Assembly (NCBI GenBank): GCA_049323835.1
Contig: JBMOOJ010000108.1
Span: 9,559-73,558, forward strand
DNA: 64,000 bases
DNA from: SG-bin9 sp049323835
GTDB lineage: Bacteria; Pseudomonadota; Alphaproteobacteria; Rhizobiales; Xanthobacteraceae
Direction: 5' to 3'
Shown: positions 40,892 through 48,802 of the stretch, in pieces
How the letters are laid out: each line of letters opens with the position of its first letter
Numbering within the stretch: the stretch's first letter is position 1
Notes under the pieces: generated by a model
Told to the model about the DNA's origin: nothing
The model's database searches: none
Seen by the model: the letters and a program-made list of their open reading frames with translations, nothing else
Made by a program: the position numbers and the translations under genes

Positions 40892-41203
40892 ATGACTGTC
40901 TATGTGATCGCGAGCGTTACGTTTACGAAGGAAGAGCTCTACCGCCGCTACCAGTCGCGCTTCGCTGACGTATTCAAACAGTTCAAGGGCAAGCTGCTTG
41001 TTGCTGACGAGAAGCCGACGGTGCTCGACGGCGCGTTTACACACAACAAGGTTGTGGTGATGGAGTTTCCCGATGAAGCGGAAGCCGAGCGCTTCCTCAC
41101 GTCACCGGCGTACCAGAAAATTTCGGAGGACCGGATCGCCGGCGCGGAAACGCTGTCGGTGATGGTCAAGGGATTGCCAGTGCCGCTGGTCGGCAGCGGC
41201 TAG
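40892..41203 (+). CDS. DUF1330-like small protein
   Basis: A 103-residue protein (MTVYVIASVTFTKEELYRRY) with the pattern of DUF1330/ferredoxin-like dimeric barrels: a strand TVYVIASVTF, a helix EELYRRYQSRFADVFKQF, VLDGAFTHNKVVVMEFPDEAEAERFL and a closing helix-strand SPAYQKISEDRIAGAETL. It follows the Bug gene by 12 bp and overlaps the end of the convergent multicopper-oxidase-fold gene by 4 bp. Function unknown. Confidence 0.8.
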   Translation: MTVYVIASVTFTKEELYRRYQSRFADVFKQFKGKLLVADEKPTVLDGAFTHNKVVVMEFPDEAEAERFLTSPAYQKISEDRIAGAETLSVMVKGLPVPLVGSG

Positions 41204-42510
41204 TTCTCAACAGCGAACCAGCGCACGAGTTTCGGCGACGCCCAGCCGATCTGCATCGCTTCAATCAGCCAGTTGCCGGTGTGTTCGGCCAGGAACGCGA
41301 TGCGCTGGGTCTGGCCGATGTCCAGCAACAAGGTGTCGATCCAGTACGGCTTCCATCCATCATCGAGACGGTCAAGCAGACGCGCGTGATGACCATGGAG
41401 TCTGACCACAGCGGGGGTCGATGATCGATTGGCAACCGTCAGCATCACCACGCGCCCGCGCTTCGCCTTGAACGCGGGCGGTGTGGTTAGTGCAAAGTTG
41501 GCTGGCGGAATCCAATCGGCCTTCGCCTGACCGTCAAAAGTCAGTTCGGCGCGTAAAGCGTTCTGGAAACGGAGCTCTGCCGGAAGGCCGTTGGAGGGAA
41601 GGGCAGTCGCGAGCGGTAGCGGTGCTGGCCGCACGGCGACGCCATCGACCATGAGTTTCGCGATTGCGACCGGCGGGCCGCCGCCAAACAGCACGATCGA
41701 CCCGGATGAGCCGGCCGGCATGGTGGCATCGGTGATGACGTCGCTGCGCGCGCCCGGCGCGAGCACGAGTTGTCCGTCGCGGGCCGGGAACGGCTCCGAG
41801 GGTTGGCCGTCGATGGCGACCACCCGCACGTCCACACCGTCGATCTTCAGACCCACCACGGATCGCGTGCAGCCGTTGACGATGCGCAGCCGCAGCCGTT
41901 CGTTGGGGCGTAACTTGATGTCCTGCGTGGCAGCGCCGGTCACGGTGAACAGCGTGACGGTATCTTTCGGATCGCTGCCCGGCGTCAGCGCCGTGCCGTC
42001 GGCGCGCAAACGCCAATCCTCGATCAGCAAGACCTCGTCGCGATCGGCGGTGGCGGCTTCGCTCCCTTCGACGACCAGCACGCGCGGCCGGGCCGGGCGT
42101 TCCTTGCCATCGCCGAGGAGACGCGGGTCGATCAGGAACGTCCCGGCATGCCTCAGAGGCAGCAAGAAACTGGAGCGGCCGCCCGGCGCGAGTGCTGGCT
42201 GGCTAGCGAGCGGCTCTGCGGCCGACACCCCGTCGATGCCGATCCAGTTCAGGACAAGGGGACCGGCCGTCTCGTTGCTGACCGCAACCTGCAAGTCGTC
42301 GCCGCGCTTGAAACGCAGCACCTGTGGCTGGGCCTCCAGTTGCCAGACTGGAGAGGGGGCGCCGTTGGGCCGGAGTGCGACGGTGCCCGGGACCATCCGC
42401 AGATTGAGAGTGCTCGCCGCCGCGGCCGATCGAGGGAGGGCAAGCGCTGCGGCCAAAACCGCGGTGCTCGTCAGAACCTGCCTGCGGTTGCATGGGAATT
42501 TCCGATTCAT
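41200..42510 (-). CDS. Multicopper oxidase-fold protein, copper ligands largely lost
   Basis: A 436-residue exported protein with a Tat-like signal (MNRKFPCNRRQVLTSTAVLAA) and the three-cupredoxin-domain layout of multicopper oxidases of the CumA/FtsP type. The first copper motif H-W-H-G is replaced by LNWIG near residue 97; the late H-x-H-x-x-x-L motif is partly kept (LHGHHARLLD near 370); the C-terminal H-C-H motif is replaced by HTGNWLIEAMQIG (about 410). The type 1 Cys is missing. Like FtsP/SufI of E. coli, it may be a non-enzymatic or cell-division/structural member. Convergent with DUF1330. Confidence 0.8.
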   Translation of the reverse strand: MNRKFPCNRRQVLTSTAVLAAALALPRSAAAASTLNLRMVPGTVALRPNGAPSPVWQLEAQPQVLRFKRGDDLQVAVSNETAGPLVLNWIGIDGVSAAEPLASQPALAPGGRSSFLLPLRHAGTFLIDPRLLGDGKERPARPRVLVVEGSEAATADRDEVLLIEDWRLRADGTALTPGSDPKDTVTLFTVTGAATQDIKLRPNERLRLRIVNGCTRSVVGLKIDGVDVRVVAIDGQPSEPFPARDGQLVLAPGARSDVITDATMPAGSSGSIVLFGGGPPVAIAKLMVDGVAVRPAPLPLATALPSNGLPAELRFQNALRAELTFDGQAKADWIPPANFALTTPPAFKAKRGRVVMLTVANRSSTPAVVRLHGHHARLLDRLDDGWKPYWIDTLLLDIGQTQRIAFLAEHTGNWLIEAMQIGWASPKLVRWFAVEN

Positions 42511-42669
42511 CGAGGATGCGGACCATTTTCGGCGAGCCCTGTCCAGTCACAGCCGCGCGGGATCGGGACATCGGCCAGACCCGCGCCGACGGTCGATACC
42601 CCGGCCGGCATCGTATTGTCCGGACACCCGTTTCGGGTTTTCGGACCCGGCGGCCCTGCGGCCATTTTT

Positions 42670-42699
42670 TTGCTGCGAACAGGGTTTGCCATGTTATAA
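42670..42699 (+). promoter_or_regulatory. Candidate promoter of tRNA-Leu
   Basis: TTGCTG at 42670-42675 and TTATAA at 42694-42699 are separated by 18 bases, in a poly-T stretch, about 45 bp upstream of the tRNA. Confidence 0.4.
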
Positions 42700-42742
42700 G
42701 CCCGCCGCCCGAGGGATCGTGGCTGAATTCGAGAAGCTTCCC

Positions 42743-42827
42743 GCGGACGTGGCGGAACTGGTAGACGCGCTGGGTTTAGGTTCCAGTGACGAAAGTCGTG
42801 GGGGTTCGAGTCCCTCCGCCCGCACCA
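42743..42827 (+). tRNA. tRNA-Leu (anticodon TAG)
   Basis: A class II cloverleaf: acceptor GCGGACG with CGCCCGC, the D-arm with GGTAGACGC, the anticodon stem CTGGG/TCCAG around TTTAGGT (anticodon TAG), the long variable arm (TGACGAAAGTCG) and the T-arm with TTCGAGT, discriminator A and encoded CCA. Position 5-68 of the acceptor is an A-C mismatch, unusual but tolerated. Confidence 0.93.
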
Positions 42828-42946
42828 ACAGCGGTTGCCGATCGCCGTTCCCCGGATATCCGGAGCTTCGAAGTTCGCGCCGCCCCGACTGAACGATTTA
42901 GCTGTCTGGCGCCGCCGCCAGACTCATATGGAAGAAGATTGACGCC

Positions 42947-44302
42947 ATGCAGGTGAAGGAAACCGTCTCCGACGGACTGAAACGCGAATTCCAGGTCATC
43001 GTGACGGCCAAGGACATCGACGCCAAGGTCGATGAGCGCCTCGTCGACCTCAAGGACAAGGTTCGCATCAATGGCTTCCGCCCGGGCAAGGTGCCGGTCG
43101 CGCATCTGAAGAAGGTCTATGGCCGCTCCGTCGCCGCGGAAACCGTCGACCAGATGATCCGCGACACCAACACGCAGATCTTCACCGAGCGCGGGCTTCG
43201 CCTCGCCATGGACCCGAAGATCACCATGCCGACCGAGGAGAAGGAGATCGAGGACGTCCTCGCCGGCAAGACCGATCTCAACTACACGGTCGCCATCGAG
43301 ATCGTTCCGCCGATCGCGCTCGCCGACTTCAAGAGCTTCAAGATCGAGAAGCCGGTCGCGGACGTCAGCGACGCCGATGTCGACGAGGCGATCAAGCGCA
43401 TTGCCGACCAGAACCAGCTGTTCACCGACAAGGGCGACGCAAAGGCCGCGAGCGGCGATCGCGTGACCGTCTCGTTCAAGGGCACCATCGACGGCGTCGC
43501 GTTCGATGGCGGCACCGGAGAGGGTATTCAGGTCTTGATCGGCTCGGCCACTTTCATTCCGGGCTTCGAAGACCAGCTCATCGGTATCGCCAAGGGTGAA
43601 ACCCGCACGATCAAGGCGGACTTCCCCAAAAATTATATGAACAACGATCTTGCCGGGAAGGCCGCCGCGTTCGAAACCACCGCGACGCTTGTCGAAGCGC
43701 CGCAGCCGCGCACGGTCGATGACGAGTTCGCCAAGACGCTTGGCCTCGAGTCTCTCGACAAGCTCAAGGATGCCGCCCGCGAACGGCTGCGTCAGGAGTA
43801 CGACGGACTGACCCGCCAGCGCGTCAAGCGTCTGCTGCTGGACAAGCTCGACGAAACCCATCGCTTCGATGCGCCGCCGTCGCTCGTCGATGAAGAGTTC
43901 AACCTGATGTGGAACTCGATCAAGGCCGAGATGGAGTCGATGAACAAGACGTTCGAGGACGAGAAGACGACGGAAGACGAGGCGAAGGGCGAGTATCGCA
44001 AGATCGCCGACCGCCGTGTCCGCCTCGGCCTTGTGCTGTCGGAAATCGGCGAGAAGAACAAGATCAACGTCACCGACGATGAAGTCGGCCGTGCGGTGAT
44101 TGAGCGCGCTCGTCAGATGCCGGGCCGCGAGAAGGAAGTGTGGGACTACTACCGCAGCAATCCGCAGGCGCTCGCCTCGCTGCGCGCGCCCATCTTCGAG
44201 GACAAGGTGGTGGATTTCATCCTCGAACTCGCCACCGTCACCGAGAAGAAGATCAGCCGCGACGAGCTCTACAGGAGCGACGACGAAGAGAAGGCGGCGT
44301 AA
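42947..44302 (+). CDS. tig: Trigger factor
   Basis: A 451-residue chaperone. The ribosome-binding domain carries the signature GFRPGKVPVAHLKKVYG near residues 43-59; the PPIase domain (about 160-245) has DRVTVSFKGTIDGVAFDGGTGEG; the C-terminal helices finish the arm. It binds ribosomal protein L23 and catches nascent chains. Its place before clpP-clpX-lon is common in proteobacteria, linking folding with degradation. A strong terminator follows at 44482. Confidence 0.96.
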   Translation: MQVKETVSDGLKREFQVIVTAKDIDAKVDERLVDLKDKVRINGFRPGKVPVAHLKKVYGRSVAAETVDQMIRDTNTQIFTERGLRLAMDPKITMPTEEKEIEDVLAGKTDLNYTVAIEIVPPIALADFKSFKIEKPVADVSDADVDEAIKRIADQNQLFTDKGDAKAASGDRVTVSFKGTIDGVAFDGGTGEGIQVLIGSATFIPGFEDQLIGIAKGETRTIKADFPKNYMNNDLAGKAAAFETTATLVEAPQPRTVDDEFAKTLGLESLDKLKDAARERLRQEYDGLTRQRVKRLLLDKLDETHRFDAPPSLVDEEFNLMWNSIKAEMESMNKTFEDEKTTEDEAKGEYRKIADRRVRLGLVLSEIGEKNKINVTDDEVGRAVIERARQMPGREKEVWDYYRSNPQALASLRAPIFEDKVVDFILELATVTEKKISRDELYRSDDEEKAA

Positions 44303-44617
44303 ACGAGACAGCTTGCCCCGGACGGTGCGCGGCATGAAATGATGCGCTGCTGATCCTAGGCCATTCTACCCGCCGGAGTTCGCTACGGTCCCGGCTCAGC
44401 GAAGCGGCGCTTCACACAGCATCGTGTCCGGGACAAGTCGGGTGTTCGTTCGACCGGGACATTAAGCTTAACCGCCAAATCAGCGCCGCGCTCCCGCGCG
44501 GCGCTTTGCTGTCTGGGTGCGAATCAGCTTGAACCTTTGAAGCCGTGCCGTACCTTGCCGCCTGCAGAACGGCCCATATCTGTCTGCTTGCTACACTCTC
44601 CAACTCTCAGGTGATCA
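44303..44617. other. Non-coding gap between tig and clpP
   Basis: These 315 bases hold the tig terminator (44482-44507) and presumably the clpP promoter. A CTTGAA at 44528-44533 is suggestive of a heat-shock -35 element, but its -10 partner (near 44551) is weak. No coding frame there is credible. Confidence 0.6.
44482..44507 (+). terminator. Terminator of tig
   Basis: AGCGCCGCGC at 44482-44491 pairs with GCGCGGCGCT at 44496-44505 around TCCC, followed by TTT. A 10-bp GC stem, 180 bp beyond the tig stop; the T-run is short. Confidence 0.7.
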
Positions 44618-45256
44618 ATGCGCGATCCGGTCGAAACCTACATGAACCTTGTGCCGATGGTGGTCGAGCAGACCAATCGCGGCGAGCGGGCCTATGACAT
44701 CTTCTCGCGCCTCCTGAAGGAGCGCATCATCTTCCTGACCGGCCCGGTCGAGGACGGCATGTCGACGCTGGTCGTCGCGCAGCTTCTCTTCCTCGAAGCG
44801 GAGAACCCGAAGAAGGAAATCTCGATGTACATCAACTCGCCGGGCGGCGTGGTGACATCGGGCCTTGCGATCTACGACACCATGCAGTTCATCCGCCCGC
44901 CGGTCTCGACCCTCTGCACCGGCCAGGCCGCGTCGATGGGCTCGCTGCTGCTTGCGGCAGGCGAGAAGGACATGCGCTTCGCGCTGCCGAACGCCCGCAT
45001 CATGGTTCATCAGCCGTCAGGCGGCTTCCAGGGCCAGGCGACCGATATCATGCTGCACGCCCAGGAAATCCTGAACCTGAAGAAGCGGCTCAACGAGATT
45101 TACGTCAAGCACACCGGCCAGACCTACAAGACGATCGAAGATGCGCTGGAGCGCGACAAGTTCCTGACCGCCGAAAACGCCAAGGAGTTCGGCCTCGTCG
45201 ACAAGGTTATCGACAAGCGGGCCGAGGAGGCGCAGCCGGCGGCGCCGAAGCCGTAA
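44618..45256 (+). CDS. clpP: ATP-dependent Clp protease proteolytic subunit
   Basis: A 212-residue serine peptidase subunit, normal length. Catalytic residues are Ser106 in GQAASMGS, His131 in MVHQPSGG and Asp180 in LERDKF. The N-terminal segment MRDPVETYMNLVPMVVEQTNRGERAYDI is typical of alphaproteobacteria and may be partly removed. ClpP forms the barrel that degrades substrates unfolded by ClpX or ClpA. Unusually, the clpX gene does not follow directly: three other genes lie between them. Confidence 0.97.
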   Translation: MRDPVETYMNLVPMVVEQTNRGERAYDIFSRLLKERIIFLTGPVEDGMSTLVVAQLLFLEAENPKKEISMYINSPGGVVTSGLAIYDTMQFIRPPVSTLCTGQAASMGSLLLAAGEKDMRFALPNARIMVHQPSGGFQGQATDIMLHAQEILNLKKRLNEIYVKHTGQTYKTIEDALERDKFLTAENAKEFGLVDKVIDKRAEEAQPAAPKP

Positions 45257-45306
45257 GGCGCGCCCCCCCCCAGAGTTTTCGGAGCGGGAGACCGCTTTTC
45301 AACACA

Positions 45307-45342
45307 GAACGCCGTGCTAACCTGCACGGCGTTCTTGTTTTT
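45307..45342 (+). terminator. Terminator of clpP
   Basis: GAACGCCGTGC at 45307-45317 pairs with GCACGGCGTTC at 45324-45334 around TAACCT, then TTGTTTTT. It lies 51 bp after the clpP stop and just before the start of the inserted three-gene cluster, so clpP and the cluster are separate transcripts. Confidence 0.88.
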
Positions 45343-45355
45343 CAGGATACTGAAA

Positions 45356-45811
45356 ATGCATTGCCCCGGTTCGCGCTCGAGCGCATTGGCGGCTTTTGTT
45401 GCCGCCGTCCTTCTAGCTGCGCAGTCGCCTCTGCGCGCCGATATCCTTGTAACCGACGCCGAGGCTCGCCTGCCGCCGCCGACCAAGACCGGCACTGCGT
45501 CGCGCGGCATCACCCGTGGGCCACGGATCGAGTTCGCCGGCGTCACCGATCCGGCGAGGTCGCCGGTTCGCTTGCAGTTCAAGTTCGAGGCGTTCGGGGG
45601 AGCGACCGTGAACCTTGCGTCGCTGCGGTTGATGTACCTCAAGACGCCGCTGATCGACCTGACCGACCGTGTCAAACCTTACGTGCGTGCGACGGGCATC
45701 GACATGCCGCGTGCCGAGTTACCGGTGGGAGAACATGCGATGCGGCTCGAACTTGCGGATTCCGACGGTCGGACGGCGATCTCGAACTTCGTGATCCGGG
45801 TCGCGCCCTGA
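45356..45811 (+). CDS. Hypothetical exported protein
   Basis: A 151-residue frame (MHCPGSRSSALAAFVAAVLL...). The N-terminal 25 residues look like a signal peptide with cleavage near PLRADI. The mature part is beta-rich, with GGATVNLASLRLMYLKTPLIDLTDRVKPYVRATGIDMPRAE and a final strand RTAISNFVIRVAP, the pattern of a small Ig-like or cupredoxin-like domain. Frames starting 14 codons earlier overlap the clpP terminator and are unlikely. First of a plus-strand trio. Family unknown. Confidence 0.65.
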   Translation: MHCPGSRSSALAAFVAAVLLAAQSPLRADILVTDAEARLPPPTKTGTASRGITRGPRIEFAGVTDPARSPVRLQFKFEAFGGATVNLASLRLMYLKTPLIDLTDRVKPYVRATGIDMPRAELPVGEHAMRLELADSDGRTAISNFVIRVAP

Positions 45812-45818
45812 GCTGCCC

Positions 45819-46007
45819 ATGCTGTGTCCGCTTTGCGCATCCGAGAATGACGATCGCGCGCTGGTCTGCCGTTCGTGCACCCGCGACATTGCCGTTCCGC
45901 CCGCACTATTAGCCGAGCGGGACATGCTGAAAGGAAAGCGCGAGGCGTTGGTGCGTGAACTCGAACAGGTTCATGCCCGGCTTCACCATTCAAGGCGGCG
46001 CAGCTAA
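45819..46007 (+). CDS. Small zinc-ribbon protein
   Basis: A 62-residue protein (MLCPLCASENDDRALVCRSCTRDI...) with two Cys pairs, C-x-x-C at residues 3-6 and 17-20, forming a zinc ribbon, followed by a helical Lys/Glu-rich tail. Its TAA stop overlaps the ATG of the next gene (TAATG), so the two are translationally coupled. No family recognised beyond the zinc ribbon. Confidence 0.6.
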   Translation: MLCPLCASENDDRALVCRSCTRDIAVPPALLAERDMLKGKREALVRELEQVHARLHHSRRRS

Positions 46008-46774
46008 TGGAGTGCGCTTACTGCGCCGAAACGATCCGCGACGAAGCACTGATGTGCAAGCACTGCAACCGCGACCTGCGCGTCGTGCGGCCGGTCATTC
46101 TCGAGATTCAGGATCTCGTCGTCGAACTCGACGCACTCCAGCGTCAGCTCGATCAGGCCAACAATCGCCTCGCGATGCAGGAAACGCCGGTCCGCTACGG
46201 GTTGCAGCTTGGCATACCCTATGTCCTGGTGCCGTCGGTCATTCTGATCTGCGCGCACTATCTGCTGCTTTTCGTTCTGAACGTTTCGCCGCTCTACCTG
46301 CGGATCGCCTCGCTGTTGATCCCGCTGCCGTTCGGGCTCGCGTTGCTGTACGTGCGCAAGATCGGCTTCGGCGGCGCATTTCTCGCGGGCGTGATCGCGG
46401 CCGTTCTGAGCGTCACGGGCATGCTCGTCGTCACGAACGTGATCGACAAGGTTCCGATCATTCCCGCCAACGCACGCGAGTGGCGTGAGACGTTCGAGTT
46501 CGCAGCGAGCATCGCGCTATCGTTCGGCACCGGCAACATGATCGGCATGTTCGTTTTCCAGGTGCTTCCGCAGGTGATGGCCAGGGGAGGCAAGCCGAAT
46601 GCGGCCGCGTTCCGCATCGCGCGCCTTCTGGGACAACATGTGGGACAGGAGCAGTTGCGCCGGCGCGCGCGGATCATTCAGGATCTGTTGCGCACGGTCG
46701 GTCCTCTGGCAGGTGTGCTGGCGACTGCGGGCGGCTCGATCTACGCCGGACTAAAGGGCATTCTGTCTCCGTAA
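46007..46774 (+). CDS. Zinc-ribbon membrane protein
   Basis: A 255-residue protein. Residues 3-6 (C-A-Y-C) and 17-20 (C-K-H-C) make an N-terminal zinc ribbon very like that of the preceding small protein; a helical region (LEIQDLVVELDALQRQLDQANNRLAM) that could be a coiled coil comes next. Four or five membrane helices fill about residues 65-190 and a helical C-terminus (RRRARIIQDLLRTVGPLAGVLATAGGSIYAGL) ends it. Zinc-ribbon membrane proteins of this kind are unassigned. It ends 423 bp before clpX. Confidence 0.65.
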   Translation: MECAYCAETIRDEALMCKHCNRDLRVVRPVILEIQDLVVELDALQRQLDQANNRLAMQETPVRYGLQLGIPYVLVPSVILICAHYLLLFVLNVSPLYLRIASLLIPLPFGLALLYVRKIGFGGAFLAGVIAAVLSVTGMLVVTNVIDKVPIIPANAREWRETFEFAASIALSFGTGNMIGMFVFQVLPQVMARGGKPNAAAFRIARLLGQHVGQEQLRRRARIIQDLLRTVGPLAGVLATAGGSIYAGLKGILSP

Positions 46775-47197
46775 CCTTAAGTCGGCGCGATTGCACACAG
46801 TTCCGCCTGATTCGGAACCCGCACTCTCCACCAATTCCAGGTTAACGGCGGCAACGCACCCGACTCGCCAACGTCGCGCAAGCCATTGATAACAGCCACC
46901 TTCCTGCATCCGCCGGGAGCCTCCACAAACCCGAATGCCACACCTCACGGAATTGGGTTGCAGCGCGATTAGCGAATTCTTGATAGTCGGCTGCCAGCAT
47001 GGTTGGCTGGATCATCGCCGTTGATCGGTCGAGCACGGCGATTCGTGCGGTTTCGCATGAGGATACGAGGGAAGAGGGTCTTTTCTGGTACGGTTTTTGC
47101 TCTTATCTACGGATGCCGGCGGCGTGTGCCGGTTCGGAGCAATCTTTCAGAAAAGTGCGTTTCCTTCTGAGAGACATTACGGCGGACGGAGACAGGA
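46775..47197. other. Non-coding gap before clpX
   Basis: These 423 bases contain a weak inverted repeat GTTCCG/CGGAAC (46800-46818) and ATCGCCGT/ACGGCGAT (47014-47042). The clpX ribosome site GGAG lies at the very end. The rest shows no supported gene; the promoter of clpX must be here but was not placed with confidence. Confidence 0.6.
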
Positions 47198-48472
47198 ATG
47201 AGCAAGGTCGGTGCGAGCGACTCGAAGAATACTCTCTATTGCTCGTTCTGCGGGAAGAGCCAGCACGAAGTCCGCAAACTGATTGCCGGACCAACGGTTT
47301 TCATCTGCGATGAGTGTGTCGAACTCTGCATGGACATCATCCGCGAGGAGAACAAGTCCTCGCTGGTCAAGTCGCGCGACGGCATTCCGACGCCGAAGGA
47401 AATCTGCAAGGTTCTGGACGACTACGTGATCGGTCAGCAGCACGCCAAGAAGGTGCTCTCGGTCGCGGTCCACAATCACTACAAGCGGCTCAATCATCAG
47501 ACGAAGCACAACGACGTCGAGCTTGCGAAGTCGAACATCCTCCTGATCGGTCCGACTGGTTCGGGCAAGACGCTGCTCGCGCAGACGCTCGCCCGCATCC
47601 TCGACGTGCCGTTCACGATGGCGGACGCGACGACGCTGACCGAAGCCGGCTACGTCGGTGAGGACGTCGAGAACATCATCCTGAAGCTGTTGCAGGCGGC
47701 CGACTACAACGTCGAGCGCGCACAGCGCGGCATCGTCTACATCGACGAGATCGACAAGATTTCGCGCAAGTCCGACAACCCCTCGATCACCCGCGACGTG
47801 TCGGGCGAGGGTGTGCAGCAGGCACTTCTGAAGATCATGGAAGGCACGGTCGCAAGCGTTCCGCCGCAGGGCGGCCGCAAGCATCCGCAGCAGGAATTCC
47901 TGCAAGTGGACACGACCAACATCCTGTTCATCTGCGGCGGCGCCTTCTCGGGCCTCGAGAAGATCATCTCGTCGCGCGGCCGCACCACCTCGATCGGCTT
48001 CGCCGCCCAGGTGCTCGCGCCGGAGGATCGCCGCACGGGCGAAATCTTCCGTCACGTCGAGCCGGAAGACCTTTTGAAGTACGGCCTCATTCCCGAGTTC
48101 GTCGGCCGCCTGCCGGTCGTCGCGACCCTGGAAGACCTCGACGAGGCATCGCTGAAGAAGATCCTCACCGATCCGAAGAACGCGCTGGTGAAGCAGTATC
48201 AGCGCCTGTTCGAGATGGAGAACATCGAGCTCACCTTTGCCGACGAGGCGCTGGGCGCGGTCGCGCGCAAGGCCATCGAGCGCAAGACCGGTGCGCGCGG
48301 TCTGCGATCGATCCTCGAAAGCATCCTGCTCGAGACGATGTTCGACCTTCCGGGCCTGGAAGGTGTCGAAGAGGTTGTCATCTCGCGTGAGGTGGTGGAG
48401 GGGACGGCGCGCCCGCTCTACATCTACGCCGATCGCTCCGATCGGACTGCGGAGACCAGCGCCAGCGCCTGA
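47198..48472 (+). CDS. clpX: ATP-dependent Clp protease ATP-binding subunit ClpX
   Basis: A 424-residue AAA+ unfoldase. The N-terminal zinc-binding domain has CSFCGKSQHEVRKLIAG and FICDECVELC (four Cys). The Walker A motif GPTGSGKT, the Walker B region IVYIDEIDKI, the substrate pore loop EAGYVGEDVEN and the IGF loop (TTSIGFAAQ) that docks ClpP are all visible. It unfolds tagged proteins for ClpP. Normally next to clpP; here the trio at 45356-46774 comes between. A terminator follows. Confidence 0.97.
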   Translation: MSKVGASDSKNTLYCSFCGKSQHEVRKLIAGPTVFICDECVELCMDIIREENKSSLVKSRDGIPTPKEICKVLDDYVIGQQHAKKVLSVAVHNHYKRLNHQTKHNDVELAKSNILLIGPTGSGKTLLAQTLARILDVPFTMADATTLTEAGYVGEDVENIILKLLQAADYNVERAQRGIVYIDEIDKISRKSDNPSITRDVSGEGVQQALLKIMEGTVASVPPQGGRKHPQQEFLQVDTTNILFICGGAFSGLEKIISSRGRTTSIGFAAQVLAPEDRRTGEIFRHVEPEDLLKYGLIPEFVGRLPVVATLEDLDEASLKKILTDPKNALVKQYQRLFEMENIELTFADEALGAVARKAIERKTGARGLRSILESILLETMFDLPGLEGVEEVVISREVVEGTARPLYIYADRSDRTAETSASA

Positions 48473-48802
48473 TCTGCGACGTCATAAATCAGCGCGCCGT
48501 TCCTTGCGACCGGCGCGCTTTTTCGTGCCTCAAAGGGTCTTGGCGGTGCCCAAAAACCACGATTCGACGGGCTTTCTCCGTGCTCGTGGTGTTCACTTGA
48601 CACCCCCCCGAGCGATAGCCACCTAATGCCATCGGCGATGATGATTTGCCTCAGATTCGCCGGCTTAGAAGGCCCGGAGAGGGTCGAGCCGCTCGGCGGC
48701 TGATAGCTCATAAGAGCTCGACGATCTCCGGTTATGGCACCTTGTGGTGGTTGCGCCGTCAGGCGGGCTGCGTGCAAGGGGGCACAACAAAAGGAAATGG
48801 CC
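48473..48802. other. Non-coding gap between clpX and lon
   Basis: These 330 bases hold the clpX terminator (48491-48523). A perfect TTGACA at 48597-48602 lies upstream of lon with CCTAAT at 48622-48627 as a possible -10, spacing 19, longer than usual. No credible gene. Confidence 0.6.
48491..48523 (+). terminator. Terminator of clpX
   Basis: AGCGCGCCG at 48491-48499 pairs with CGGCGCGCT at 48511-48519 around an 11-base loop, with a run of T at 48519-48523. It separates clpX from lon. Confidence 0.82.

Noticed and set aside
42776..44335. A 519-residue minus-strand frame opposite tig
   Set aside because: It starts beyond the tig stop and runs into the tRNA; the Val/Leu/Asp-rich sequence has no fold signature.
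44528..44556. A heat-shock (sigma-32) promoter before clpP
   Set aside because: CTTGAA is present but the expected C-rich -10 is not; the match was too weak to list as a feature.
46999..47313. A 104-residue frame overlapping the start of clpX
   Set aside because: It runs through the clpX ribosome site and into clpX in another phase; no ribosome site of its own.
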